Shown here: one piece after another, positions 7,782 to 15,762 of the stretch
Numbering within the stretch: the stretch's first letter is position 1
Layout of the letters: the number at the start of each line of letters is the position of its first letter
Assembly (NCBI GenBank): GCA_963667375.1
Contig: OY763323.1
Location: 2,790,001-2,854,000, forward strand
Source: G963556115 sp963667375
GTDB lineage: Bacteria > Planctomycetota > SZUA-567
Length of the DNA stretch: 64,000 nucleotides
Direction: 5' to 3'
Position numbers and translations under genes: made by a program
The notes under the pieces: model-generated
What the model was told of the DNA's origin: nothing
Database searches by the model: none
The model's input: only the letters and a program-made list of their open reading frames with translations

Positions 7782-9620
7782 ATGAATAATCTTAAAATAA
7801 GGACAAAATTACTTGTTGGTTTCGGCATCGTTACAATTCTTATAATATTTGGTGGTATCGTATCCTATACCGATGCCTCAAATCTCGCGATGAAGACAGT
7901 TGAATTTTATGAGCATCCTTATACCTCAGGCATAGCTATCAGAGATGCTGAAATAAATGCTAATAAAATACTTGAATTTCTTCATGATTTAACACTTGCT
8001 GAGACTGATGAAGAGCTCGCACAGCTCGAAAAAGAAATAAACGCCAGCAAAGATATTTACATCAACAGTGTGTCTACATTACATTCAAGCTATCGCGGCG
8101 ATCCTGCTTTCATTGAGAAGCTGGATGCTATCAGTAATTCCAGTGACGCTATTATAAAGGAATATTTTGCTAAGCAGCGTGAAAAAATTGCGAGTAAATC
8201 TTTTAAAGCTGAAGCTCTGGTTATTCCCGAGGTCTTTACTGATACTCTGGCTAGTATAGAGCAGGTTAAACAATCAATTTCAGAACGAAGTAAAAAGTTT
8301 ATTGATACTACCTTGAATTATGGCACGGTTACACATTATAAGATTGCCGGGACCTTTATTCTCGCTGCGGTTCTGGCGGTGATAATTTCATTAATAATCT
8401 CCCGCAGTCTTGTTAAGCCCATTAATTTTATTACGACTTCGGTTCAACGTATATCCAATCATACCAACCTGCTCTCTGAAATTATGAAGAATAATCTCGC
8501 ACAAGGAAACTGGACTCAGGAGCATTCGCTTACCTTGAATACAGACAGACTTGAAATACTTGATCTGTATAAAAAACGGAAAGATGAGATAGGTGATATT
8601 GCTACTGCCAATAAGTCAATTATTGATGGAATAGTGGAAGTGAGCAGCAGCCTGAATTTAGTTATCAATCAGGTTAATGATGTTTTACAGAGAGTAAGTT
8701 CTACTGTTTTACAGGTTAAATCCAGTGCTACTCAGGTTTCAGCGGCGGCCGATTCTGTGTCTGAAGGGTCTACCAAATCAGCAGCTTCACTGGAGCAGAT
8801 AACTGCTTCTATGACTCAGCTTGCCAGTCAGACCAATACAAATGCGGAGAATGCGGATGCTGCGAATGAGCTTGCACGGACTGCAGCTCATGCTGCCGAA
8901 ATCGGCCAGAAGAAGATGGAACAGATGAGTGGCTCTATGCAGCAGATAACCAAAAATGGTGAAGAAACCCAGAAGGTTATTAAAACGATTGATGATATCG
9001 CGTTCCAGACTAATTTGCTGGCCCTCAATGCCGCCGTAGAAGCAGCCAGAGCCGGGACTCATGGTAAAGGCTTTGCCGTGGTTGCCGAAGAGGTGCGCAA
9101 TCTGGCGGCGCGCAGTGCCAAAGCTGCAGCTGAAACTGCGGAATTAATTGAGAACAGTAACAAAGAGATTCAGGAAGGTGTCCGGAACTCTGAAGAAACC
9201 GTCGAAACCTTCAATGAAATTGTTGATAATATTACCAAGACCGCCGGACTGGTGAGCGAGATCGCAACTGCAAGCAAGGAACAGGCGCAGGGTATTGCCC
9301 AGACCAATATTGGTCTGGGGCAGGTTGATACTGTTACTCAGCAGAATACTGCAAACGCTGAAGAGACAGCCAGTTCTGCTCAGGAAATGACCAGTCTCTC
9401 AATTATACTGGAAGATCTGCTCTCACACTTCAAGCTTAAAGGCGGACACAAAAAGGTTCAGAAGAAAAAACACACTTCAGGTAAATCTGGAAATAAAAGA
9501 CTTAAGCGTGAGCTTGATACGTCTGAAAATTTAAGAACTGCGGCTTTGACTTCAGATGTGGCTATGGTTACACCCCAGGAACAGATTGTTCTGGATGATG
9601 ATGAATTTGGCAAGTTCTAA
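7782..9620 (+). CDS. Methyl-accepting chemotaxis protein
   Basis: A 612-residue inner-membrane chemoreceptor: TM1 (about residues 9-30), a mostly helical periplasmic sensor resembling a 4HB domain, TM2 (about 190-212), HAMP, and a cytoplasmic signalling domain with the conserved hairpin tip (IDDIAFQTNLLALNAAVEAA). It signals to CheA. A flexible basic linker (KKVQKKKHTSGKSGNKRLKR) leads to an acidic end, DDDEFGKF; the last five residues EFGKF fit the x-[FHWY]-x2-[FHWY] tether used for CheR binding. The ATG at 7782 is chosen over a TTG at 7746 because GAGGTG lies seven bases upstream and the protein then starts with the usual short basic N-terminus. The che operon lies about 45 kb away. Confidence 0.95.
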   Translation: MNNLKIRTKLLVGFGIVTILIIFGGIVSYTDASNLAMKTVEFYEHPYTSGIAIRDAEINANKILEFLHDLTLAETDEELAQLEKEINASKDIYINSVSTLHSSYRGDPAFIEKLDAISNSSDAIIKEYFAKQREKIASKSFKAEALVIPEVFTDTLASIEQVKQSISERSKKFIDTTLNYGTVTHYKIAGTFILAAVLAVIISLIISRSLVKPINFITTSVQRISNHTNLLSEIMKNNLAQGNWTQEHSLTLNTDRLEILDLYKKRKDEIGDIATANKSIIDGIVEVSSSLNLVINQVNDVLQRVSSTVLQVKSSATQVSAAADSVSEGSTKSAASLEQITASMTQLASQTNTNAENADAANELARTAAHAAEIGQKKMEQMSGSMQQITKNGEETQKVIKTIDDIAFQTNLLALNAAVEAARAGTHGKGFAVVAEEVRNLAARSAKAAAETAELIENSNKEIQEGVRNSEETVETFNEIVDNITKTAGLVSEIATASKEQAQGIAQTNIGLGQVDTVTQQNTANAEETASSAQEMTSLSIILEDLLSHFKLKGGHKKVQKKKHTSGKSGNKRLKRELDTSENLRTAALTSDVAMVTPQEQIVLDDDEFGKF

Positions 9621-9653
9621 ATTAATGCTTAATTCTCAAAACAGCGTTTTTTT

Positions 9654-9688
9654 AAGCCATCAGATTTTATGAATCTTGATGGCTTTTT
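9654..9688 (+). terminator. Rho-independent terminator after the chemoreceptor gene
   Basis: AAGCCATCA pairs with TGATGGCTT around a short internal loop and is followed by TTTTT on the plus strand. On the minus strand the repeat is followed by A residues, so it serves the chemoreceptor only. Confidence 0.8.
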
Positions 9689-9708
9689 ACGGAGCAGGGC
9701 AGAAAAAA

Positions 9709-10527
9709 TTATATTAGCTTTAATAATAAGGGCTTTAATGCCTGCAGAAGTTTGGCCGGAGATGCGGGCTCAGCTTTATCAGCCCAGACGTTTTCAAATT
9801 CTGCAATTTCAATTCCTATAACCCCGCATGTAGCCAAAGATTCGGCAAAACTCTGAAGTCTATGTAAATTCATGCCTTGCGGTACTTGAAACTCGGATGG
9901 AATGATCCCGGCATCAAGCACATCACAGTCAATATGGATATAAACCGGACGTCCAGCGATAGCTTCCAATAGAGACGCCGAACCTGCTTCATTATGATCA
10001 ATAACTTTGATTGTATATTTTTGGGCGGTAGTGATTTCTGCTCTGTTCCAGTCCCTAGTACCTACCAGAATCAGATTATCAAGATTAAATCCGGCTCCAA
10101 GTCCACTCTCCCAAAGTCCGGCAGCTCCGGCAATCACCATTCCTCCTAGATAGCCTGTTATTGAAGTGTCTGGGGTATTAAGATCCGCGTGGGCATCAAA
10201 CCAGACTAGACAGAGATCTGGAATATACTTGGCGACAACCGGTATGGTTGCCAGACCTACAGCACAACGCGGCATTGCAGTTATTGGTAAACCTGAATTA
10301 TTGAGAATATTAGTGTAATGATCTGAAAGCTCGAGCAGATCTGGAAGAGCAAGTTCCAATTCATTTTTCCAGTCGAGCATTGCAGGCTCTTCAGGCTTGC
10401 CAAGCGTTGTATACGGAATATTGAGCAGGCTTGACAGTTCAGCTGCCAGAGCTTAAGCTCCGGGTATTGCATGGCTGGTTCTATCTGCAGCCCGTCCTTG
10501 AAAAAGAGTCAATACGGTATTTGGCAT
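9709..10527 (-). pseudogene. Arginase/agmatinase-family gene interrupted by an in-frame TAA
   Basis: The reading frame from ATG 10527 (AAGAAGGA upstream) encodes 272 residue positions of a ureohydrolase-family protein, but codon 25 is TAA (10453-10455). Homology continues on both sides without a frameshift: the 24 residues before it end TSHAIPGA and the frame resumes ALAAELSSLL. Metal-site motifs WFDAHADLN and HIDCDVLDAG are intact; the first arginase motif (GGDHS in classical enzymes) is instead MPRCAVGLATIP, a variant I recall from a divergent arginase subfamily. An ATG at 10380 could re-initiate a 223-residue product lacking the N-terminal strand. Either a recent nonsense mutation, a sequencing error (one base, for example CAA or GAA to TAA), or an N-truncated protein. 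Confidence 0.75.
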
Positions 10528-10703
10528 GTGTGGATTCCTTCTTAGTCGTTATTGGTAGTTTAAGCTGAAGATATATCGAATATAACATAACATAGATTAT
10601 CGGACATTGAAAAAATATCTTATTGTCGCTACTGGTTTTCATTAGTTATAAGAATATAATATATTATTATATTAGGTGTTAAATTTAAAACAATAGTCGA
10701 TAA

Positions 10704-10732
10704 TTGTTGAGTGTTATTTGCCTTGGGATAAT
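10704..10732 (+). promoter_or_regulatory. Candidate promoter for the flavoprotein-DsrE-CHAD operon
   Basis: TTGTTG, 17 bases, GATAAT (5/6 to the -10 consensus), giving a start about 23 bases before the ATG at 10762, which has GGAG in its leader. Confidence 0.5.
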
Positions 10733-10761
10733 TAAGATAAATCTTTGTCTCTGGAGTTGGT

Positions 10762-11406
10762 ATGATTCTTGGAATATCCGCCAGTCCCCGTCTAGACGGT
10801 GTAACTTCAAATGCCATCAAATATATACTTGATGCCACCGCTCAGCCGTTTGAGTACATTTCGCTTGCCGGCAAAACAATAGGCAGCTGCCGCAGCTGCC
10901 TTGGCTGTGCGGTTACCAATCGTTGTGTGCTCAGAGATGATTTTCAGAATATAGCAGAAAAAATCCTGCAGGCTGATGCTTTGGTATTCGGTGCTCCTAA
11001 TTATTATAACGGCATGAATTCCCTGGCACATTGTTTTTGGGAGCGTTCTTTCTGTTTTCGTCATTCCGGAATTTTTGAACTTGCCGGTAAGCCGACAGTA
11101 TTACTCGCTACGGGTTATTCTGCTTCTGAGTGTGATAATCCTGTATTGAAACAGTTGGCATATTTTGCCGCTTCAAATAAGCTTGAAGTTATTTCCAGTC
11201 TGGCGGTAAATGGTGTCTCTCAATGCTATGACTGCATCCCTGGAAGAGCTTGTGCTGTCGGGAATGTCGTAAAGGATCATGGTGTTGTTGCTGAAATTAC
11301 CGCTGAGATGCGTCCACCTTCATTTGCAGATCAGCCAGCGGCTCAGAAAAAAGCGGTAAAAGCCGGTATTATGCTTTCCACATATCTTAAGGAGGAGAAA
11401 GAATGA
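10762..11406 (+). CDS. Iron-sulfur flavoprotein-like FMN reductase
   Basis: A 214-residue flavodoxin-fold protein of the NAD(P)H-dependent FMN reductase/Isf group. It opens with the phosphate-binding pattern ILGISASPRLDGVTSNA and has a compact cysteine motif C43-x2-C46-x2-C49-x5-C55, the spacing known for the 4Fe-4S cluster of iron-sulfur flavoprotein (CX2CX2CX4-7C). FGAPNYYNGMNS is the usual flavin-contact loop. Two further cysteines (CYDCIPGRAC) near residue 155 are additional. It probably carries FMN and perhaps a cluster and moves electrons in the cytoplasm; partner unknown. Its stop overlaps the next ATG (ATGA), so it is translationally coupled to the DsrE-like gene. Confidence 0.85.
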   Translation: MILGISASPRLDGVTSNAIKYILDATAQPFEYISLAGKTIGSCRSCLGCAVTNRCVLRDDFQNIAEKILQADALVFGAPNYYNGMNSLAHCFWERSFCFRHSGIFELAGKPTVLLATGYSASECDNPVLKQLAYFAASNKLEVISSLAVNGVSQCYDCIPGRACAVGNVVKDHGVVAEITAEMRPPSFADQPAAQKKAVKAGIMLSTYLKEEKE

Positions 11407-11744
11407 ATTCTGAACGACTCAATATACTTTGGACTAACGCTGATGAAACGACTGCCGAGTTGATGGTTCTTATGTATGCCGTCAATTCCTTAAAATGGGA
11501 ATTATGGAAAGACGTGCGGGTTATTATTTGGGGTGCTACGGCCAAACTTGTTGCCGAGAACAGCAATATTCAACGGCTTATTGCTGAAGCGGCTGCTGCG
11601 GGAGTTGAATTCAGTGCCTGCCTGTCCTGTGCTGAAAAACTCGGCGTTAAAGATAAAATATCTGCTCTTGGTATTGAGCTTATGCTTTGGGGTAGGCCGC
11701 TTACCGAGATAATAAAAGATGACGAGAAGCTGTTGACTATTTAA
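11403..11744 (+). CDS. DsrE-like protein
   Basis: A 113-residue protein with the fold pattern of the DsrE/DsrF family (NILWTNADETTAELMVLMYA at the start, VIIWGATAKLVAEN in the middle, a short cysteine stretch ACLSCAEKLG, then IELMLWGRPLTEII). DsrE-like proteins bind or relay sulfur or small ligands; two cysteines at about residues 73 and 76 could serve such a role, but activity is not shown. The start overlaps the stop of the flavoprotein gene by four bases and AAGGAGGAGAAAG is the ribosome binding site, so the two proteins are likely made together. Confidence 0.8.
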   Translation: MNSERLNILWTNADETTAELMVLMYAVNSLKWELWKDVRVIIWGATAKLVAENSNIQRLIAEAAAAGVEFSACLSCAEKLGVKDKISALGIELMLWGRPLTEIIKDDEKLLTI

Positions 11745-11773
11745 TTAGTAAATTTTATATGAAGGTTCAAATT

Positions 11774-12616
11774 ATGTCCGAGAATTCATTACCAGACAGT
11801 AATATCTCTGCGGCTTTAGCTCTGAGGAAGAAATATTTTGAAAGTTATCTTAAGAAGACGATCAAAATCCCTACCTGTGATAATACTCATGGGTTGAGTA
11901 CTTCTTTGAAGCGGATAATGGTAATCAATAAAATTATCAGTGATAATTCCGGGAAAGAACTGTTATCTTCCAAAAAATTGCGGGAAATAAAAAAATTTCG
12001 CCGTAGTTTGTCCAGTATCCGTGATAACTATGAGTTACTGAATAAATTAGATAACATCAATATTGAAAATATGTTTCTCGCATTGAGCCGGAAAAAATTA
12101 TTAAAGCAGCAGCGTTCATTGGAAAAAGTAATTCGGGATAAGGCTAACAAACTGCAAAAGCTGCATATCGCACAAAACCTGCGCAAAAGCAAACGCGCTG
12201 AATTTATACATTTATTGAGTGGAATAAACCTTGATGATTTGCTGCATAAGCAACTGACAGCGATCGAGAAATATTTTGACAGGGCTGTTTCAGATAATGA
12301 TGATGAGGCATTGCACCGGTTGCGGGTAAAACTAAAGACTTTTCGTTATACTTATGAATTTTTTGCTTTTGCTTTGAATTCCGACATCGCGGTTTCAAAT
12401 GTTGATTTTCTGCATAAACTTCAGCTTGTTTTAGGCGAAGCTCATGACTGGTATGTACTGGTGCAGGTTGTCGATAAAATGCACGAGGAACCGGAGTATA
12501 CCGACAAAGAATTACTGCTGATATATCTCAAGGAGATGCTGCAACGGCATAATGTTACTGCCAGAGATTGTTTGAAAAAAGGTGTCATTAAGCTTAAAGA
12601 ATTGATATCAAGATAA
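11774..12616 (+). CDS. CHAD-domain protein
   Basis: A 280-residue, strongly basic, all-helical protein. The CHAD signature is clearest near the C-terminal half (LHRLRVKLKTFRYTYEFF, then LQLVLGEAHDWYVL); the first half has the matching symmetric repeat in weaker form (NTHGLSTSLKRIMVINKII). CHAD domains bind polyphosphate through rows of Arg, Lys and His. No CYTH or other domain is fused. ATG 11774 is chosen because GAAGG lies eight bases upstream; an ATG at 11759 lacks a site. It follows the DsrE-like gene by 29 bases, so it may be the third gene of that operon. No terminator is evident behind it. Confidence 0.82.
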   Translation: MSENSLPDSNISAALALRKKYFESYLKKTIKIPTCDNTHGLSTSLKRIMVINKIISDNSGKELLSSKKLREIKKFRRSLSSIRDNYELLNKLDNINIENMFLALSRKKLLKQQRSLEKVIRDKANKLQKLHIAQNLRKSKRAEFIHLLSGINLDDLLHKQLTAIEKYFDRAVSDNDDEALHRLRVKLKTFRYTYEFFAFALNSDIAVSNVDFLHKLQLVLGEAHDWYVLVQVVDKMHEEPEYTDKELLLIYLKEMLQRHNVTARDCLKKGVIKLKELISR

Positions 12617-12637
12617 TAAGTTTACCAACAGGCTGAA

Positions 12638-13336
12638 TTATATCAGAGTTGCGCCACCGTCAACGGTAATAACAGAGCCGGTAACATAAGTACTTTTCAG
12701 CAGGTACAGATAAGCTTCGCATACCTCATCGATTGTACCTAAGCGCTGCAGTGGAAATGATTGCGCATATTGTGTCACAGATTCGGATTTTGGCCGGATA
12801 AATCCGGGGCATACCGCATTGATGCGTAATGGTGAAATCTCGAGAGCAAGAGATTTTACCAGAGTTTCAGTCGCAGAATTAATCAGCGCCATTGTTGATG
12901 ATCGGGGATATACTTTAGTTCCGGCAATACCGCTAGTCATTATTATTGATCCCCCTGCCCGCAATTTATTCAGGCTTTTCTGAATAAAATGATATTCGCC
13001 CCAAAATTTTACATCGAAGGCTGCTTTTGCCTGGATGATATCGGTATCAGCAAAGAGTTCTGTAGAATAATTCGGTCTCACTGTGAAAATAAGGTGATCA
13101 ATCTGCGAGGAGTCGCCCCAGAAACGTTCAATATCTACGCTTCGGGTTATATCCATATTTTGCGTAATTACTTTATCATCAAGGAGCGGGACAATTTCAG
13201 CACGTTTGCTGTGTGCGCTTCGGGAAGCAATTATGAGTTTGCTTCCATGTTTTTGCAAAGCCTGGGCAACACTAAGTCCAATGCCGGAGGAACCACCAAC
13301 TATTAGGACCGTTTTATTCTCCAAGACGTTGTTCAT
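12638..13336 (-). CDS. SDR-family protein lacking the YxxxK catalytic pair
   Basis: A 232-residue Rossmann-fold short-chain dehydrogenase/reductase. The cofactor loop VLIVGGSSGIGLSVA and the C-terminal INAVCPGFI and TVDGGATLI are standard, so NAD(P) binding is likely. At the active site the run TSGIAGTKVYPRSSTMALIN aligns with S...YxxxK, but Tyr falls on Met and Lys on Asn; only the Ser/Thr position remains. SDRs of this type, with AAIN-like replacements, exist and their reaction is unclear. It lies downstream of a strong terminator and 232 bases after the lipoprotein start codon region, with AGGA before its ATG; it probably has its own promoter. Confidence 0.85.
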   Translation of the reverse strand: MNNVLENKTVLIVGGSSGIGLSVAQALQKHGSKLIIASRSAHSKRAEIVPLLDDKVITQNMDITRSVDIERFWGDSSQIDHLIFTVRPNYSTELFADTDIIQAKAAFDVKFWGEYHFIQKSLNKLRAGGSIIMTSGIAGTKVYPRSSTMALINSATETLVKSLALEISPLRINAVCPGFIRPKSESVTQYAQSFPLQRLGTIDEVCEAYLYLLKSTYVTGSVITVDGGATLI

Positions 13337-13368
13337 TACTCTGAGTCCTGTATTACGTTAAAAATAAT

Positions 13369-13412
13369 AACCCCAGATTGCTGTTCATCTTTAATGTCAG
13401 CATTCTGGGGTT
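13369..13412 (-). terminator. Strong terminator closing the prfB-to-lipoprotein gene run
   Basis: AACCCCAGA pairs with TCTGGGGTT, and after one T-T mismatch TGCTG pairs with CAGCA, giving a 14-bp stem with a 14-base loop. On the minus strand it is followed by ATTATTTTTAA. It lies 30 bases after the small lipoprotein gene. Confidence 0.85.
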
Positions 13413-13441
13413 GCAGAAACTGTTAAAATAAATGCAGCGCG

Positions 13442-13768
13442 TTATTCCTGAGGGGTCTCTGGACCAATATGATCGACAATTTTATATTCTTTACCGGCAG
13501 AATCAGTAAGTACCTGGTCTGGAGTGGCTTCGGTATCGCCATCAGCGATCGGCATGGTGTAATTATCCACCAGGTTCATCATATAACCATCACCCTGCCT
13601 CAATCTTGCTTCTTCAGGATCCATTCCATCGTCGCTCTCGACTACGACCTCTTCTTCAGAAAATTCCTCAGTTGTTACCTCTTCTTCTGCTGCTGGTGGC
13701 TGAACCGGAGTACATCCAGCCATTACCCCTGCTGCAATTATTAATAGCGCTAGTAGCATATTTTTCAT
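13442..13768 (-). CDS. Small acidic lipoprotein
   Basis: A 108-residue predicted lipoprotein: signal peptide about residues 1-17, lipobox GVMAGC with Cys18 as the lipidated residue, then a Glu-rich low-complexity linker and a C-terminal segment without a recognised domain (DSAGKEYKIVDHIGPE). AAAGGA precedes the ATG at 13768. It is the last gene before a strong terminator. A second small lipoprotein lies two genes upstream. No function recognised. Confidence 0.75.
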   Translation of the reverse strand: MKNMLLALLIIAAGVMAGCTPVQPPAAEEEVTTEEFSEEEVVVESDDGMDPEEARLRQGDGYMMNLVDNYTMPIADGDTEATPDQVLTDSAGKEYKIVDHIGPETPQE

Positions 13769-13811
13769 TGTAATTTTCCTTTCAAAATTAAAGCATTAAC
13801 AATTATGAATT

Positions 13812-14321
13812 TCAGAATGAAATAATTCCCTCAGTATTATATAGTGCATGTGGTTGCAGTTCATACATCAGGATATTTTCATCAGGAAATCCATTGCTAT
13901 TTTTTATATTAAATATAATAGAAGCTTTAAACCCAAATCGTGAATAGTATGCAGGATCGCCTGCGAGTACAATTGCATTATAATCAAGCCCTCTTGCTTG
14001 TGCAAGTGCTTCATCTATAAGTAGACTGCCGATCCCCGTACATCTACACTCTTCACGCACACAAAGTGGTGCCAGCAGAAGAATATCGCGGGTGTCACCT
14101 TTACTCTGATACGTATATTTGGAGAGCATTATATGCCCTGCAAGTTTTCCGTCAATTTCAGCAACAAACGCTAATTCAGGCAGGTAATTTGGGCTGTTTC
14201 GTATCTTTATAACAAAATCCGCTTCATTACCTGTAGAGACTTTTGCCGTTTTAAAAGCTTCTGCAATCAATTTATATATATTATTATAGTCTTTAACTCT
14301 TTCTTTGCGTATTATTATCAT
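13812..14321 (-). CDS. GNAT-family N-acetyltransferase
   Basis: A 169-residue acetyltransferase of the YhbS-like group. The acetyl-CoA binding motif is LLAPLCVREECRCTGIGSLL (about residues 82-101), followed by AIVLAGDPAYYSRFGFK, the usual motif B. The substrate is unknown. Start ATG 14321 is preferred over ATG 14327 because AAGG directly abuts the earlier ATG and sits six bases before the later one. It lies between two small lipoprotein genes. Confidence 0.85.
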   Translation of the reverse strand: MIIIRKERVKDYNNIYKLIAEAFKTAKVSTGNEADFVIKIRNSPNYLPELAFVAEIDGKLAGHIMLSKYTYQSKGDTRDILLLAPLCVREECRCTGIGSLLIDEALAQARGLDYNAIVLAGDPAYYSRFGFKASIIFNIKNSNGFPDENILMYELQPHALYNTEGIISF

Positions 14322-14355
14322 TATCATCCTTATGCAAGCAGATGATAAGCTGGCA

Positions 14356-14589
14356 TCATCTGTCGCAGTCATGACACAAACGTTCATGCTCTTTCAACAT
14401 TTCATAAAATTTTCCATCTTCTTCAACGACAATCTTTCTGGAACCCTCTTCTTCATCCTTACGCGCGGGAACGAGTTCGACCTCAGATTTTTCTACTTTA
14501 GCCGGTGCCGGCGCAGGCGCAGGCTGATTGGAACACCCAGAAAGAGCAACTACCACCAGAAGTGAAACAAATAACAATTTAATATTCAT
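14356..14589 (-). CDS. Small lipoprotein with Pro-Ala linker and CxxC end
   Basis: A 77-residue predicted lipoprotein. Signal peptide about residues 1-18, lipobox ALSGC with Cys19, a proline-alanine linker (NQPAPAPAPAKVEK) that could cross part of the periplasm, and a charged C-terminus ending LCHDCDR. The terminal CxxC could bind metal or form a disulfide; this is inference. GGAG is six bases before the ATG. It lies 29 bases downstream of radC. No family recognised. Confidence 0.72.
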   Translation of the reverse strand: MNIKLLFVSLLVVVALSGCSNQPAPAPAPAKVEKSEVELVPARKDEEEGSRKIVVEEDGKFYEMLKEHERLCHDCDR

Positions 14590-14618
14590 ACATTCTCCAT
14601 AATTTAAACTTTATACAA

Positions 14619-15746
14619 CTATATTCTCCGTTTTGAACGCTTAAACGGAGGAATATTGTCATCTACAAAACTGACATATCTGTTGTCACCAATAATAATA
14701 TGATCAACAACCTCAACACCTAGCAGCGTCCCCGCATTACATAAATCTCTGGTTAAAGCAATATCATCTGCTGAAGGTTTCGGATTTCCTGAAGGATGGT
14801 TATGAACTAAAACCACCGCAACCGCAGATTCCTTCAACACTGGTCTGAATACTTCACTTGAGATCACCTGTACCGAGGTCATGCCGCCCAGAGCTATTTT
14901 TTGCTGTTTAATGACTCCATTCATACTGTTGAGCATTACAATATAAAAGCATTCCTGCTTTTGGTCTCGCAATTCCAGATTAAACAATTCAAAGATGTCG
15001 CTACTCTGTTTGATTATTATTTTATCCAGATTGCTCTCTTCGACAAACCTTTTATATAAAACAAGTGCAGAATAAATTCTGAGTGCCGCCGCTGATCCGA
15101 CATTTTGTAAAGAATTCAATTCTGCCAGTGAGGTTTCAGCAAGTGACCGCAGGTTTTTAAAGCGAGAATAAATATTCTCTGCTGCTTTACGGCTGGATAT
15201 AGTCGGGCGGTTGCCGCCGATAAGAATGGTTAGTAATTCAATGTTTGACAGACTGCTTTCAGCACCCTGCTCCAACCTTTTGGTAGCGGATATATTTTCC
15301 TGATGCTGATCTACTGGTGGTGAGTTGAAAAAGTTGCAATACTTTGTAAGTTTGCACTTTGAGCATTGTGGCGATGAACCGCATACCGGATTTGAGATTA
15401 TACCGTACTGCCCACATGCAAATAATCTGAAGACTACCGAAATCATAGCTGGCGAGCGGTCAGTATCCTGTGCTATCAGATTGATTAGAGTATCTAAAGT
15501 AGTTGTATTAAAATCCGGATCGGAGTACTCATGAAGTATTCCGATCCGGATAAATGTACGTACAATCTCGCGATTTAAAGCAACCGGCAATGCAGTTGAA
15601 TGCCCTGAGTTATTTATCTGCTGATAAAGCACTGAAAGCTGTTGATTATCACCGGTATGTTCTATGGATTCTATCATAAGGCCATAAACTCTGGCAAAGT
15701 TACCTTTGAAGACAGTATTTATATAGTCTTTATGAATTCTATCCAT
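14619..15746 (-). CDS. radC: RadC-like JAMM protein with N-terminal Fe-S cysteine motif
   Basis: 375 residues, against roughly 220-230 for usual RadC. The C-terminal half is RadC: a UPF0758 helix-hairpin-helix part (LGN..SSLSNIELLTILIGG region, then LNSLQNVGSAAALRIYSALV) and the MPN/JAMM metal motif VLVHNHPSGNPKPSADD. The N-terminal 140 residues are extra and end with C122-x5-C128-x2-C131-x5-C137, close to the C-x6-C-x2-C-x5-C cluster motif of endonuclease III/MutY glycosylases. Despite its name RadC has no proven repair role. It starts 16 bases after icd, with only a weak ribosome site (GCGGAATGG), so coupling to icd translation is possible. Confidence 0.88.
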   Translation of the reverse strand: MDRIHKDYINTVFKGNFARVYGLMIESIEHTGDNQQLSVLYQQINNSGHSTALPVALNREIVRTFIRIGILHEYSDPDFNTTTLDTLINLIAQDTDRSPAMISVVFRLFACGQYGIISNPVCGSSPQCSKCKLTKYCNFFNSPPVDQHQENISATKRLEQGAESSLSNIELLTILIGGNRPTISSRKAAENIYSRFKNLRSLAETSLAELNSLQNVGSAAALRIYSALVLYKRFVEESNLDKIIIKQSSDIFELFNLELRDQKQECFYIVMLNSMNGVIKQQKIALGGMTSVQVISSEVFRPVLKESAVAVVLVHNHPSGNPKPSADDIALTRDLCNAGTLLGVEVVDHIIIGDNRYVSFVDDNIPPFKRSKRRI

Positions 15747-15762
15747 AAATCAAACCATTCCG

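Noticed and set aside
10453..10455. Stop recoding (selenocysteine or pyrrolysine) in the arginase gene
   Set aside because: The stop is TAA, whereas selenocysteine uses TGA and pyrrolysine TAG.
10281..10472. Separate 63-codon minus-strand gene upstream of the arginase frame
   Set aside because: It is another frame over the interrupted arginase N-terminus; the homologous frame is the one carrying the TAA.
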